From contig JARYHS010009186.1 of assembly GCA_031002005.1 (NCBI GenBank), positions 182,368,437 through 182,432,436 of the forward strand: DNA of 64,000 nucleotides. The letters run 5' to 3'. The stretch is from Vandiemenella viatica (taxonomy: Eukaryota; Arthropoda; Insecta; Orthoptera; Morabidae). The notes below the pieces were generated by a model. That model was given only the letters and a program-made list of their open reading frames with translations, was not told the DNA's origin and did no database searches. This document shows, piece by piece, positions 34,720 through 48,443 of the stretch; position 1 is the stretch's first letter, and the number at the start of each line of letters is the position of its first letter. Position numbers and translations under genes: made by a program.

Positions 34720-35324
34720 GAGCTACCTGACCGCTGTATTGAAAGGCAGTACAGAGACCTAGACATCCAACGCTTCTGTCTATCACCGTCAAATAATTTT
34801 CCGCAATTATAACACAACTTGTATTATTTATACAGATAATGATTCAATAAAATGAAGACAGTATTTTTTTCCTTGTTTCAAAGGAAGGATAAATGTCTAA
34901 AGTTTCATCGAGATCGGATGAAAACTGTGGATTTATATAAAGAACAAACAAACAAACATGCATTCATCTTTATATATATAGATACGTATTTCTTCATATC
35001 CGTATACATGTGATGTTGTAAGGTCTCATTATTCCTGGTATTTGCACTTACTTTTCTCATCTATATGCGCCATATATGTCTATTCGGAAGACTTTAACAA
35101 TTCCAATAATAACACACATGCCGTAGTTCGTAACAATTTTCTTCCTCTCATGCGCGATTCGGGGCGTAGGCGTTTACCATTAAGGAGGCTGTTACCCTCC
35201 ATAAGAACTCTCTTGGGAATATGAACTGGGATCGTTTCCTATTGCCTTCCTCTTACGTGTTAGTCTAGGTCTGGATGACTCTGATAGTGTATGTGCTCAG
35301 TATAAATAATTGTTTGTGTCGTAT

Positions 35325-35612
35325 GAAATGAGAAATTAAGAAGAAAGTGGGTGAAACCTAGTGCCGGTCCATTCAGATCTACTCTTGCGAAATATACTTA
35401 GCGGGCCGCCAGTCTTATCATCCCCATCAACAGTGCCGTATGCCCTCATTCCATACGCACTGCGGAGAGTCTTGTGATTTAATACTGGAGTTTGGTGGAC
35501 AATCTAATGATGAGGAGCCGTCCACCACTACGACTTCTACCCTCAAGGCTAAGTTCTGATGGTGATAATTTCTTCCACCATCAGGCATGGAACGGACGTC
35601 GCGTCGTCACGT
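35325..35612 (+). repeat. Repeat family E, copy 2
   Basis: Collinear by eye with 20505-20790. Blocks include GGTGAAACCTAGTGCCGG, TCCCCATCAACAGTGCC, ACGCACTGCGGAGAGTC, GATGAGGAGCCGTCCACCAC and GATAATTTCTTCCACCATC. It is better preserved than copy 1. No coding capacity. Confidence 0.45.
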
Positions 35613-36883
35613 TGCCAACTGACAAAACTGGACGGGCGTTTGTAACAATACGAGGGGTAACATGACCACAAAAATTTGCACATTTGTAAGTCTTGAAGCA
35701 ATTAAAAATATTACAAAAATAAACTAACAAAATACACATAAAATTTGTAAACTTTCATCAATATGTGAATAATTAAATACGTATACTTAACATCAAATGA
35801 GTAACAACGGATCGTATTCACGAAACTAACGATGGCTGGAGCTCGACTATTGAGTACCATGATTTATACATTATTGTTATTAATCATTATTGCCCTCTAG
35901 GACGTGTTTAAACTCAAATTATTCATCATTATTCAGTTTTTGTTTGTATTTGTCTTATTCCTCTTCTCTTCCCAAAACCTCTTCATACGTTCACTGTGTT
36001 CTTGTTTACTTTGTTCAGTCCATTTTGTTCCTGTATTCTTCTGTATTTTAAATTTTGTGTTCATAATTTTGTTCCTGAATTGTCACCTTTCCCGTATCAT
36101 TTCCTTGCTGTTTCTTACATGATTCAAGTCCTCTTCTATTTCCTGGAACCAATTGGTTTTCCTGAGCGAACCATTTACCATATCAAAGATCCTCTTTATG
36201 AGTCCAGTGCTGTTCTTTCGCTGTAAATGTACATATAATTGTAATCTACTTCTTCCGATTATGTCTGTCAATCTACCTGTATGTTCGTATAGTTCTTTCG
36301 TTGGTCTTTTTATTCATATGCCATCTTTATATATTGCTTCAAAAATTTTCTAAGGATTTTGCGCTCAACTTTTTCCGCTTCCGTAATGCCTGAGATAAAA
36401 GGTATCGTGTAATCCAAAATTTCGCACTGGAAGCTAACGTTTCATAAGCAAAGATCTAAACACGTTAGATAGTAACTTAGGGGCCTACATGATTTAAAGA
36501 TCGATTGCAACACCAACATCCCTTCTTTAGAGTAGATGTAAAAGGATATGCCCCATTGTCTGGAAATCACGGAAATTGAGATCCATAACCACTTGTGATA
36601 CCTGGATTCTAAGTGGACCGCTATCGGTCAGCTCAAAGCTTTTGGCCTCTTTATCTGCCAATCGCCCCCCTGATACTCGTTTAAAGTAGATCGAGTGGGC
36701 CTTGGAGAACGTTCGGTTTCAAGCAAACGCCTCCGATTTATTGGGATCTGAATCCCGGTTTAACAATACGTAGTCTCTTACTCTGCCAGCTAAGATGCAG
36801 GCGCTCGCTTCCATGGAACAAATGTTCATTGATTGACCTCAATTCCATTAGGACATCATATCGGGAGGGGTAAGGAATCGAAC

Positions 36884-36915
36884 CATTTAATTTAACTGAC
36901 ATTTAATTTAACTGC
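36884..36915. repeat. 16-bp tandem duplication
   Basis: CATTTAATTTAACTG occurs twice in tandem, 16 bases apart. Confidence 0.8.
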
Positions 36916-38430
36916 TCTGATGGCAATTTCCCTATACACTCAATTTTTCCATTTTTGTACCCACCTAAAATTGCCCTCTACAAAATTTAATTTTAAATTA
37001 TTTCAGTATAATTGGAAAATTATTCATCAGTTCCATTAAATTTGATTCCAAGGCTCCATAAGCTACGAAACAAAATATGCCCACACACTTATGCCTGAAA
37101 TCGAGTGTCAGCTTGTGGACATGTTAGGTTTTTCCCTTTCATGCGTTACTATTAATTCTTTCACCACTATCTTCCCACCCAACTCTAATATACGATTTGG
37201 GAAATCTCAACACTCTCTTCACTTCCTACTGTTTACCTATAAATAAAGGAAGATTACAATGTTTTAACCACCTTATCAATTAGTCTGTAGTAGTAAGAGT
37301 TGTGTGGGTACCTAAGACGTTGTAATCATCCAAATATGGAGAAAATAATTATTGCAATATTTCTCATGATTTCGGCATAGCTGACACAATACATGAAAGA
37401 AATGTGCCACTTATTCCAATAGTGTAATTCAAATGGGCTATTATGAAAACTTGTGTAAGCTAATAGCTGTTAATCAGGGTATCAGTTTCGTATTAATGGT
37501 TGAGGACCAACTTGGGGAGGAAAGAGTAAACATTGTGGAACCGCATTACAGCAGCAGGATACATAATTGCTGCTTGGCAAACGACGGTGAATGAAACTGG
37601 GAGGGAGTGTGGTGGGAGCACACAAGGGGATGAACACTGCAGCGCTCGTTACGGGCACAAAAGAGAGCGGCAGCGACTCGAAACACTGCTAATTGGCCGC
37701 CCCTCAGAAACACTTCATTGTGCTTTAACGATACCAGAGATCGATTGAAAACTTCCTCGGAGTTAATTGCAAGCACTTGACCACAATTACCTCTGTGTTC
37801 TAGAGTTCCTCCGCACGTAAATAACAAGGAGGACCAGGTTATTTACTAGCATTTAACATCTTGTTGACCGTTCAAAGGTGATTAATAGGATAGACTTAAC
37901 AGCTACCTTGTATCTTTGAACCTCACACGTATTGTACGAGTGATGTTGAAAATTTTGTTGTAATTCGAATTTCGAGGATACTAAAATAATCAAATGTCGG
38001 CAGCAGTGCATAACGCATAAATACAAAAATTATCCAAGTTGAGACATTCAGCATGTATCGTTGATTGTGATTTGTTTTAAAGGGCATTAACGAAACAGAA
38101 GTACATTCCAACATGAAGTGACACAAATTTTCTACAAAACAAAAGCTATACATTCAGAGATTACTGAGAAACTTCATAGAATAATTACGGAGGAATCGTT
38201 GCAGTCGTAGAAGACTATAAATGGTGTAAATCTTTGAAAGAATGCGAAGAACGTGACAAACTTTACAACGTGGGGAAACGAAGATGGCATAGTAAATTTA
38301 ATAACGATAGTATGTAAATTGGCTGAATTATATTAATTTTTGAATTTAAAAAAGAAAAAACATTTCAGTTTATTCGCCACCCACAAGTTTTATTATTCTG
38401 TTTATGGTTTTAGTTCTTAGGAAGCATATA

Positions 38431-38447
38431 TTTTTTTTTTTTTTTTT
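38431..38447. repeat. T run, 17 bases
   Basis: Uninterrupted T run; could be the A-tail of a minus-strand retroposed copy, but no body was identified to its right. Confidence 0.7.
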
Positions 38448-41400
38448 AACCGATGTAACCAGACGTCAGGAAGACCGTTGCGATGGAGCATCTAAGTGGC
38501 TCCATGGTTCCATAAGATGTTAATTGCAATTAAATCTAAAATATTTGCTAAGAATAAATATTCGTCATAAATAAAATACATGTTATGCCATTTCATTAAC
38601 CTAAATTATTTTTTATTCTATATCAAACACATTTTTCTTTTACGCTAACAATTCCCTATCCAATCTGTTAGTTAAACATATTTTGCGCAAATCCATAAAC
38701 ATTCAAACATTACTGAGTGATATTTTTTAATGAATTTTTCTTTAGTGTTGCGTATTAATGTATAATTGTGTAATAGTCAACTAATGACAAAACTTAATAT
38801 AGTTTTCTGTTATTACGTAAGATCTAGCTTTTCAATTTTATCACCATAATCTGCCTATAAATGTAGTAAAATTGTAACCGTGAAAAAGTCTGTACATTAA
38901 AGATATTTTTGAAAAATAGATGTGTCAATAAGGTCCAGAGAAAGAATCAACTGATTTTTAAACTTATATCTGTCTGTTCTGTTTGGATTAAAATGGATCA
39001 ATCTTTTTTATGCAATAATTGAATACTTATTGATTCAGCAAAATAATTTCGTCTCAGCCACACGTTTCGGGCGTCAGAGAAATAAGTGCTTCTTTTTACA
39101 TTTATAAAAATTATTATTGGGATAAGGATAAGGAGGTTAACTTTCATTCAAAAACCCATGAATTTACAAAGCCAAATATTGACATCTTTATTTCCTTTCA
39201 ACAAAATTTAAACAAAATAACATTAATTTATTCCAATAAAACAAATGACACACGTGATTGGTATTACTTATTAATTACAGCAAAAGATCTTAGCAATTCA
39301 TGGTTGGTTTATTTCAGTGGAGGGTATGAATCATCTCACGCGATACCGAACGTTTAAAACTGAATTCTGATGAAAAACTATTGTTGCACTAAATGTGTTG
39401 TTTACCGTTCATAGGTAGGAGGGGTGAGAGGTGGCGAAGTCGCCATTACGTGGTCTGGGCTCAGCGCGGAGACGCCTGCAAGAGAGAGAGTGGAGGCGAC
39501 GAACTGCCTGCTCAGCACCGTACGTGTCGTCCTGGCAAGTTGTGTTGAACGCCCGCAATCATGCAGTTGTTATCAGGCGTTGGCGGGCTGCAAGGATTGA
39601 ATGCTTCTCCTGCTGTTACTCTGTCAGTAGGAAACCTCGGATTGCCACCTTATCCATCAGGGCCGTCCAATCACTTGTCTCCTGCAACCAAATTCAGGGC
39701 CCGATAGGTAGATTTAAGCGTATTTTCCAGTAATACCGTCATTTATTCGCTATTCTATTTTCACTTCTCCAAGTACAAAAATTACACACACTCATTGCTG
39801 CTATCTCCCACCATATTCTGTCCTGCATCACTTGTGACTTGCTGTACCTCTGCGAAATACCCATGCCGTCAGGATGTGGCGATAAATTGTCTCAATTTAT
39901 CTTCCCTTTCATTCAAAACCTCCTTGCTCCTCGCAGCTCAAAGCAGCCTAGGCCATTGCTGGCTAATCCCCCTTAGAGACTTCTGGGTATTGTTATCAGC
40001 ATACTTCCCAGGTAGCCGGGCCACCCATACCTCTGATCTGTGTTTTGCCTTGGCCTTTCTGCGAGTTTGAATAATATGCAGATATTTCTTGTGAATTATT
40101 TGCGAGATACTCTAATTGTATTGATCACATATAACACCACAGGATGAGAGGGATTCCTGCAACAACGTACGGTCTGGTTTTGATGGGGTTTCGAATAAAG
40201 TACAGTTCATGATCCAAGCAGTAGAATATGCCGCGTGTCATTTTAGGCGACAGCAAAAAGCGAGAAATTAAGGTTGGGAACCCAACTGAAGTTTAGTTAA
40301 TTCTTGCAACACAAATGCTTACCAGGACACGTATAAATAGCACCGTACTATACCGAAATGAAATTATTCGTAATCAAACCTAATATTTACTTCGAATTTA
40401 CTTTTTAGGTCGCATTTAACGATAAAGTGTAGGTCCCCGCCATATGATAGGATTGCTGCCATTGTTTGGATGGGTATGTTAGAGAAGAAGTAAATAACAC
40501 TTTTACTACGTCATTGTGACCAGACGAAATTGTTACTATTGGATACAGCGGAAGGGTAGGTAACCACAATTGTTAGTAAAGTGCTGAATTGCCTCTGCTT
40601 TCTAAAGACACAAGAAAGCATTTTTAAATTGTGATTTCAAATCATTATGAGTCGTTTAACTGATTTGTGTCTGTTGTGCCCCATTGTGTTTCTTACTTCA
40701 TTTGCAACATACTTGACTATACGGTGACTGCACATTAGGAATCCAAGTAATCAATTCTAGTAATTTAGATAGAAGGGCCGACGTGATCTCATAATCATCT
40801 GGAAAAGAAAAGAAAAAAAAGTGTCGAATTTACGAGCAACAGTTATTTTCTCCCGCATAATGACGTGGTCTCTGGGACTCATGAATATAAATAATCTTCT
40901 CTGCGTAGATAGGCCTTGAAAAATTCTCTGTCAGCTTAACTTCGACGACCCTACGTATGGCGTGCTGATCTTCCTTTTGATTTCTCGCGATTTCCTTCAC
41001 TCAACTTCAATTTTTTTGGTGGGTGGGTAGGGGGGCATGGGCAATCCACTGCCGTTTTGCGAGGTCTTTTTTCGTCTTTGACCTGTTAACTAAGATATTT
41101 TTTGAATTCATTGAATATCCAGGAGGAATATAATGGTACGCTTTCTCCATATTTGTAACCATATTTGAAACCAATTTATTATTGATTCAATTTCAGGACC
41201 CCGAAATTAATTATAAAGAAGTTAGGAGTATAATTATTAAGTAAGTAGATAAAATCTGGAGAAATTAACTAGATATTTTTAATCGATCTACAAATAAGTT
41301 TAATATAAAATTTGAGCCGAAAGCTGTAAAAGTTATCTTCTTCAAAATAATTAACACTGTGGTAGGTGCCTTGGTGGGCAAACCACGTTACAATTATATT

Positions 41401-44028
41401 TCATACCTTTATGATTAATAATTGTGGATTTTTAATTTTAATTTTTATGAAGGAGTGAAAATTATTTAATTTTGCAAGAATCTCGACGTTAGTTGGAATT
41501 TAGGAAAAATTGTCACAATATGACATTTATTTTCTTATCACTGGCGATTACAAGTCTGAGCGAATTTATCGTTAACATTAACACAAATTGGCAAAATCAT
41601 AAAAGCAACGCTCAGAGTTACAATTAGCCGTCATGAGCAAGCAAACAACTGTATATTTACTTTTAAATATATCTCAGAATCAAAATGCAAGAAATAATGA
41701 CAATTGGAACAATAAAAAATACAAGTTATGACGACCTCAGACAAAGGTGTGGCTTTACAGTTAAAAAAGAAAATCATGGGCGCCAGAATGAACAATATAT
41801 CATTCGAAAATAACTAGTTCTGGCAAATTATGCCGCTAGCTCAGGGGTTTTTACAATTACAAAGTGAGAACATGGACCTATCCTCTCAAAGTCGCTTACG
41901 GGTTCTGTTTCACGGAATGCACAATCAGATGGCTTGGTCGTAATAAGTTACCATTGTAGTCCTGCGTCTGATGTCTGCGGTGACTGTAGCGGACCCACGA
42001 TATGTGAGATTATCTCACAAGTCGGCTATAGGCATCTCTGGTCTGACAATGCGCATCATCGCATTACCGGCTGTGTTGCTGTGATAAGCTTGCTCCAGCA
42101 AGCTTGCAGCAGCAGTTGGCGAAAGAAGTCAACTTTCCAAGTCAATCTCAGACTAGACTCGCATAGCTTGGACTCGAAGATCGAAGTTAGAATGTCCAGC
42201 TCCTCGCTCTTCGGTCCACGAGGAAACTTCTCGCTCCGCCCCTTTGCAGTCTCGAAGCTCACATAAAACACAAATTCCCAGGATTTTGAGTTATACGCTC
42301 ATTTTGATTGGATCTTCAGGTCGGCACCTAATGTCACGTGATATCCTCGATATGTGATTTGGCCAAAGTATCTAAGAGAGGTCAGACATATTCGGCTAAG
42401 TTCGCCGGGGCGAGGGAACATTCGGGTTTCGGACGGCAGGCTTTTCCCGCCAGGTGAGTGACGTCGTTGACCGCCCATCCCCAGGGAGCAGAGTGTGTGG
42501 TCTGGCAAACCCCAAATCCGCGACTTCTTGTCGCCAAAGTTCGGGAACACCAGATTAGCTTCAAGCCTACATAGCTCAATAATTCTTGAATATTCGCTTT
42601 ACCAAGATACACTGTATGTTCATCATTTCATTACAGTCCTCACTTGGAATCTTGCGTACTTTAGAAAATTACAACAAAAATCTATTTAGGTGGTCGCCCA
42701 AGATTTATGTAAATTACTCTTATATTATTACATATATAATAAAAATGCACCTTGTAACGTGGCGACAGCGCGGCTCGTTACAACACTGATTAAGCGATAT
42801 CAAACCATTTTTGCATTTAATTATAAATTACTTTTAACGGATTTATATGAATATAAATTTAACAGTTTTTCCTTCAAGCCAAGACTGGATTAATCGTCCA
42901 TACAACACACGTGTCAACGACCTTCTTTCAGACATAGTGTATACAGTATTGTCTTGCTTTGAGTAGTTTGTCGTCTCTCTTTTTTGCCGAATTTCTGATA
43001 ATTTTGTATTGTACTTTAAAATTTCGGAGCTACGCAGTTCGGTCAAAATTAGGATAGGATGTAATTACGCTTTATGAACCTATACCTAAAACTGTATTCC
43101 TACGCTTGTCAGTAATTAGTTCACCTGCGATGGCAGCATTATCCGCTTCAGTTCGTTGTTTCGTTTTATCTTCAATAATCGCATTACTATCTTATGGATG
43201 CACAACTAACGAGAATTCTTTTTAAAAAAGTGATGTATTGTTGTAATAGAAACGTTGTAGAGCGGTGTAATAGCACAAAATGAAAAATGTGTAAAACGTG
43301 CGTTTTGTTTGCGTCTTAATGGGATTGCTCTGAGAGTGCTTGTGTAATCACAAGAATTATTCGTTAATTTAACAGACACCATTCGTGACTGTTGCAGAGC
43401 AGTTAGCGAGGCGTGAACACTGGTAAACACGAGGTACTTAATGTGATAATATAAAAAAGCTTGTTACACTTACTTAACTGTTTAAATTGAGTTTTAAATT
43501 AAACAATAGGCGTCAGGATTTAAATTTATGTAAGAGGTCTATTTTACTAACAACATTATAACAATTGATGGATAGTAACGAAGCACATGGCACAATAAAT
43601 TAGGGAAGCACTTCATTTCCTCCATTCATTCTGAGATGAAAATAAAACGGGATATATTTGTTGTAAACAATCTTTGTTTTACCACAAATTAAAAATAAAA
43701 TGATGCAACAAATTTTAGAGTTATTGTGAGTGCACTGTTTTTACCACTTTCCTGAAAATCTAATTTTAAAACTTTTATAATGTTGTAAAGTTATAAAGGT
43801 AAATATTTTTAAGCAGAATAAATTTAAAAAAAAGTATTTGAATTGTTACGTTTATTAATGCAGTAATAAAGTTTTCTCAGTTTTATCGTTGCGTTAATCT
43901 TAAATATGACAAATATTTATATCTAAATGCGTAAAAGACAAGAAGTTGGAACTATTTCGATGAGCTCCTAGCGCCCATCTAAAACTTTATTAACTAATCT
44001 GTTGAAAAATTGCGTCTGTACATAATAG

Positions 44029-44064
44029 TTATTTCATAAAGAGTAATGTTATTTCATAAAGAGA
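44029..44064. repeat. 20-bp-period tandem duplication
   Basis: GTTATTTCATAAAGAG occurs twice, 20 bases apart. Confidence 0.8.
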
Positions 44065-45232
44065 TATGCAGACGACAAATGAAGTTTTCGGCAGGCTGTT
44101 AAGTTCCATTTTTCCTTCCGCTCTGGTAAGTAGTTCACTTCAAGATGGCGACGGTGTTATGTTCACAGAAATATTGTGTAAAACATAGCGTTTACTCGAT
44201 TAATTGCCATGAAATATTATATTAATATACAATTCTGAAAAATACTGCTTTCTTTTATAAGATGGCAGCTGATATCCTGACCTTCAGTAATAATTTAATC
44301 TTATACGCCCTTCTTCGATATAATCTAAATTTGAATGTAATGAAAGGAACGCGAAAATTTTTTCGTGACTTTATTTCTGAGCCTATCTAGTTGCAGAAGA
44401 TAACGTTACCAAGAAAGTTTTGTATTCTGGGTGTATTAACCTCTCACCTCAGCTGAACTATTAATCAACAGCAGATAGTTCGGGTGTAAAGCATTCTGTA
44501 GCCGTCTGTCGGCGCGGGCCGACGTGTAAACCACTTGCATCAGCACACACTGCAGTTTGCCGATACGGCCACCCTGGACGTGCTTCGCATCCGGTCTGAG
44601 ACGAAAACGCATCAGGTAAGGTCGCAACGAGCAGGAAAACAAACTGATCTAGTTTAGCATTCGTATTTGCGTCAATTCTCCCACACAGGCTGCGGAGTCG
44701 TGTGCTCGGTTTCTTGAATTATTTACGGTTTCGCAATGCAACGTTTTTGACTGCAATACGAGTTCTGGTTTGAAAAAAATAAAATAGCAGGTTTTAATCT
44801 AATGGAAGCAAAGATACTGAAATAATTTACGTATCAGATTCATTTCGTCAATTTACATTCGACCACGTTGGTTTCTTAAATATATAATATTCCAGGTCAC
44901 ATTTGTATGGTGAAATATACGTGTTCGGAACGAACACTTTGCTGCACAGAATTCGCAAATATAAGATGAACATGGGTCTTGAACATTTAAACAGCATATT
45001 TCCTCAAAAGAAACTTGTCCTGCTGATTTTATAACAGTATTAGCAGTTCTGTAGATCAATCGCTGTTTACAGTCCAGTTTATAATTCTGACTGATAAATT
45101 TATAAAGGTGTTATGTCTATGCAAGTTTCGAAAGACAACAGTCAGAATAAGCTGATACAATTTGTTCCAAACATTCTTGTAGTAAAATGAAAATTATCGG
45201 TAATCTGATTGCATTAAAGATATTCTTTCTTC

Positions 45233-45395
45233 TTTATGTCTCGTTGACGTTGAGATTATAAGAGGCTGGAAAGTACTGGGAGGAAGGAACGGGAAGCAAT
45301 TCGCCCATTGGCTTTTGCAGAATCTACACCAGCATTCGTCTCTAGTGACTTCAGAAAACCAGGAAACACCGAGCGGGGATATGAACACGCGAATA
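45233..45395 (-). mobile_element. SINE-A copy 4, strongly diverged
   Basis: Retains the minus-strand body and tail order of SINE-A: on the plus strand CTCGTTGACGTTGAGATTAT, AGAGGCTGGAAAG, GGAACGGGAAGCAATTCG and CAGCATTCG. The head (GGGGATATGAACACGCG in place of the box-B complement) is eroded. Several short frames cross it in both directions, none real. Confidence 0.6.
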
Positions 45396-45989
45396 CCAGC
45401 TCCAGCGTCACCGCCATCCCATCAGGTTCGGTTGCTTCAAGGGATTTATTCAAAGGTGCATATTTTCTATTAACAACAATACAAGCATCACGTCAGGCTT
45501 AATTTATAATATTTCTGAGGATATTCGTAATTTCTGTTGCTAACAACTTATTACAAACGATTTATGCCTTTTTTCCCGCCTGTAGGTGTTTACGTGCGTC
45601 TCTGATGGATCTTATCATTGCCTAAATAGTATACTAATTTGTAAATCATGTATCAACGTGAAAAAATAAACAACACAGTTGTATTGACGGTTGTTGATTG
45701 GATTAGATGCAATTTCAAATGTTTCCATCAAAGAATATTGGTTTAAAAATGTTCGTTCATGTTAGTAGTAAAATTTTACTGCTTTGCGTAAAGATGCTAA
45801 GTTTCTAGGCCACCGCGGCTCTGACAGCTGGATGAGATGATACAGAACCCCAGATTTGCTTTCAGATCCACATAATTAGAATGGAGAATGGGAGGTAAGA
45901 GCCTTATCCGTAGAGTATTCACCAAGGAAACCCGTTCTTGAAGTTCAGTTTCAAAGGAAAACCTTTGGTTTGGTCGGCGTTTGAACCCA

Positions 45990-46190
45990 TGTCATCAATT
46001 TCATAATCAGAAGAGGCGGAATGGAATTGGGGACAAGAAAAGGGAAGGAATTTTTCCATGGCTTTTTGAGGGAAGCCTAGAGTGATTTGGGGAAACCAAA
46101 GAAAACCCAAATCTGGATGCCCGGACGGGGATTCGAACCCGCGTCCTCCAAAATGCGAGGCAGAAAGTTACCGCTCACCTATCACGCTCG
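45990..46190 (-). mobile_element. SINE-A copy 5, near full-length
   Basis: On the plus strand: AGAGGCGGAATGG, GGGAAGGAATTTTTCCATGG, GAGTGATTTGGGGAAACC, AAACCCAAATCTGGATGCCC, then GGGGATTCGAACCC (box-B complement), CGTCCTCC and a CACGCTCG end. Head and body are well kept. No target duplication was recognised. Confidence 0.85.
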
Positions 46191-46799
46191 ATATTAGCTC
46201 TACAAACTTATCTGTTACTATAGTTAATATGTATTAGCAGACTGTAGGAAACTCGTTTGTAACTATTTGTGAGTAATCAAGGGCGATCTACAGCACGCTC
46301 ATCTAGATTTCTCATTTCTATAGTACCCAGAAATAACTTAAGTTGAATGTATGTATTATTGCTCCAGAAAGAAATGATTTGCTTCATACCTCTTCTTTTC
46401 TCATATCCTCTCCGGGTGCTAATGACGACGACGACGAGCCGTAAAGCACCAGTCAAAAAGAAAGTCTATTGTACTACAATGAATTTATTAACTGTTATTG
46501 TCTGACTGTCTTGTAATAACTTATTTTGTAAACAACACCGAGACGTTTGTTTATTATACACTGCTTCGACCATGCCGATCTTATTGGGCGTAGTAACACG
46601 TATGCTTTTTCTTTTTGTGCACTTGAAGTCTTCAACAAGCAATTCCGTACCCACCCTATGATCGTAAAAAAACTTTCCTACCTAATTAGCAAACTGTTTT
46701 TGGTATTTATTTTAAGTAAATATCAATTTACCCAGTTAGATATTCTATTCAGGCAGTTGTTCACAGTCTTCTGTTATCTACATACAACCGAACTACTGA

Positions 46800-47573
46800 C
46801 TAGGAACCATTAACACAATCATTCAGTAGAATAATTACTATCGGTTGTCCCACACTAACATATGGCACACCCATAGTCACTTCTACCTCGTTTGATACTA
46901 CATTTCCCACCCTAACGCTTTTATATCTACCTTTTTAAGAATTCCCCTACTCAGGAAATTAGGTTTTCATCCCCTCCAACCTTATTTAATACGATTTTAT
47001 GGCTCGCTCTGTCAAATGCCTTGTAAATATCAAATGTTCAACTGTAAACTTGGATTTCCTTGTCCATTTCATTCCATACATCTTGTAAATAGCTCAACAA
47101 CTGAGATTCACGTGAATATACTTGTCTGAAGCCAGTTTCTGTCTTCAGAAACATTTCAGATGAGGTTAAGTATTATTATCTCCATCATTCATGATATCAA
47201 ACTAATCGGCATGCAATTTTCAACAATATTTGTTTATCCCTCTTTTTGGAGTAATATTCCTATCACACTTCTCTGTTGGGCAACAAGACTCAATCTAAAT
47301 AATATATCAAGGTAAGGTAAAATATCACATCCCGCTATCTTTAAAACATCTGTAGTAACATTAAATGCAAGGGCCCTTTTGATCATTTTTAGCTTTCTTA
47401 GCTCGCTCATAATTTACTCGAATCGATTTCAATTTTGTTTTTTAGTTTCTTCATTTCTGCATGTATAAAGGAACTTCTCTGATTTACCCCCTCCCTAATA
47501 TTGCCATTAAATCAGTCACTCGATATCTCTGCCATTTTCGAATCTTTAATAACTTCTTCTTAATCTTTATCTA
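46800..47573 (-). pseudogene. Decayed LINE reverse transcriptase, minus strand
   Basis: Stops break all frames, but the minus-strand motif order is that of a LINE reverse transcriptase. From right to left there is a region with GILLQKEG and CMPISLIS (equivalent to the NYRPISL motif), then WLQTSIFT or QVYSRESQLLSYLQDVWNEM in alternate frames, then DIYKAFDRASHKIVLNKV with the first catalytic Asp, then VSNEVEVTMGVP (equivalent to the GVPQGS motif). The YADD box was not found. It ends at the edge of repeat F copy 2, which suggests either 5' truncation or interruption by that repeat. Confidence 0.65.
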
Positions 47574-48443
47574 CAACTAGCCCGTACCCGCAACTTCGTA
47601 CGCGTGGATTAAGAATTTTTTTGCCAGAATTAAGTATAGAAAGTTGCTAACGAAGGATTGGTCCCAAACAATATCGAGTAGGAATAATATGACAGGAAAG
47701 CTATCACTATATCATTGTACCGTCGAACCTGTCTCTTGAAGAGAATCAATTTCCAACATATTTCTGTCACCATTCCATAAGGTCTCAAAATTTCATGACT
47801 ACAACTGTTAATCATACTGGAAAAAATATCCTGTGCCCTTCATACAGATTTCCTTATAAAATTCCATCACAACGATATAGCCATATAGTCGTCAAAACGT
47901 AACAAAAAGACAGAGACTTACTTCCGTATTTATAATAATATTACTGTGGTTCACACTCACACACTGACTGCGAACAACACCTGAGGGATCATTATAACGT
48001 AATAAAGTGTACACCTATAACATTGCAAGACTACCTACGATTTTCCTAACATTCAATCCGAATAACCTACGGCCCAGGAATGACTCTTACGATGAAAAAC
48101 AATTTTTAAAAATCTTTGCCTCCACGGAGATCGAACCGGAGACCACGACGTTCGTAAACAAGCGCTTTAACCACTAAGCTGCCAGTCCACTAAACGGAAA
48201 CACGGTACGGAGGCGACCATATCCAACGTGTCTGTCTATCGCCGTATTTCGAAGTTATGAGACAACATGTGTTATTTATACAGATAATCTTTCAACCAAA
48301 TGTAGACAGTATTTTTCTCCTTGTTTCAAAGGATAAGTGTGCAAAGTTTCATCGAGATCGGATGAAAACTGTGGATTTGTATGAAGAACAAACAAACAAA
48401 CAAACAAACCAACAAACAGACAAACAAACATATATATAAAGAT
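47574..48443 (+). repeat. Repeat F copy 2
   Basis: Begins CAACTAGCCCGTACCCGCAA and ends with the TTTCATCGAGATCGGATGAA module, an ACAAACA array and ATATATATAAAGATT. It is collinear with 33459-34982 and lacks the SINE-D insertion. At about 48110-48190 the minus strand reads like an old tRNA-derived head (AGCTTAGTGGTTAAAGCGC as box A, GGTTCGATCTCC as box B) embedded in the repeat. This internal part is shared by both copies, so it belonged to the ancestral element. Confidence 0.8.
48387..48430. repeat. ACAA microsatellite at the end of repeat F
   Basis: About eleven imperfect ACAA units. It is shorter in copy 1 (near 34943-34958), so it has expanded or contracted between copies. Confidence 0.85.

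Larger units (their letters stand above)
33459..34982 (+). repeat. Repeat F copy 1, interrupted by a SINE
   Basis: Starts CAACTAG, then CCCGCAACTTTGTTCGCGTG, and ends with AAGTTTCATCGAGATCGGAT, an ACAAACA array and a TATATATATAGAT end. It is collinear with 47574-48443. Two segments are absent from the other copy: about 33660-34015 (includes a 13-base G run near 33690) and the SINE-D insertion 34504-34712. Inside, 34437-34500 reads on the minus strand as part of a tRNA-like promoter region. No coding capacity was seen. The class is undetermined; the arrangement suggests a composite non-autonomous element. Confidence 0.8.
35613..45232. other. AT-rich sequence, no supported gene
   Basis: About 9.6 kb without a recognisable gene. 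GC-richer patches at about 36640-36830, 37580-37720, 39425-39690 and 42310-42550 carry short open frames with no family I recognise. Contains a 17-base T run (38431-38447) and two small tandem duplications. The frame at 39431-39733 (100 codons, Arg-rich) sits in one GC-rich patch and looks compositional. Confidence 0.5.

Noticed and set aside
48387..48430. CRISPR-like regular repeats
   Set aside because: Simple 4-bp microsatellite at the end of a dispersed repeat, no spacers; the genome is eukaryotic.
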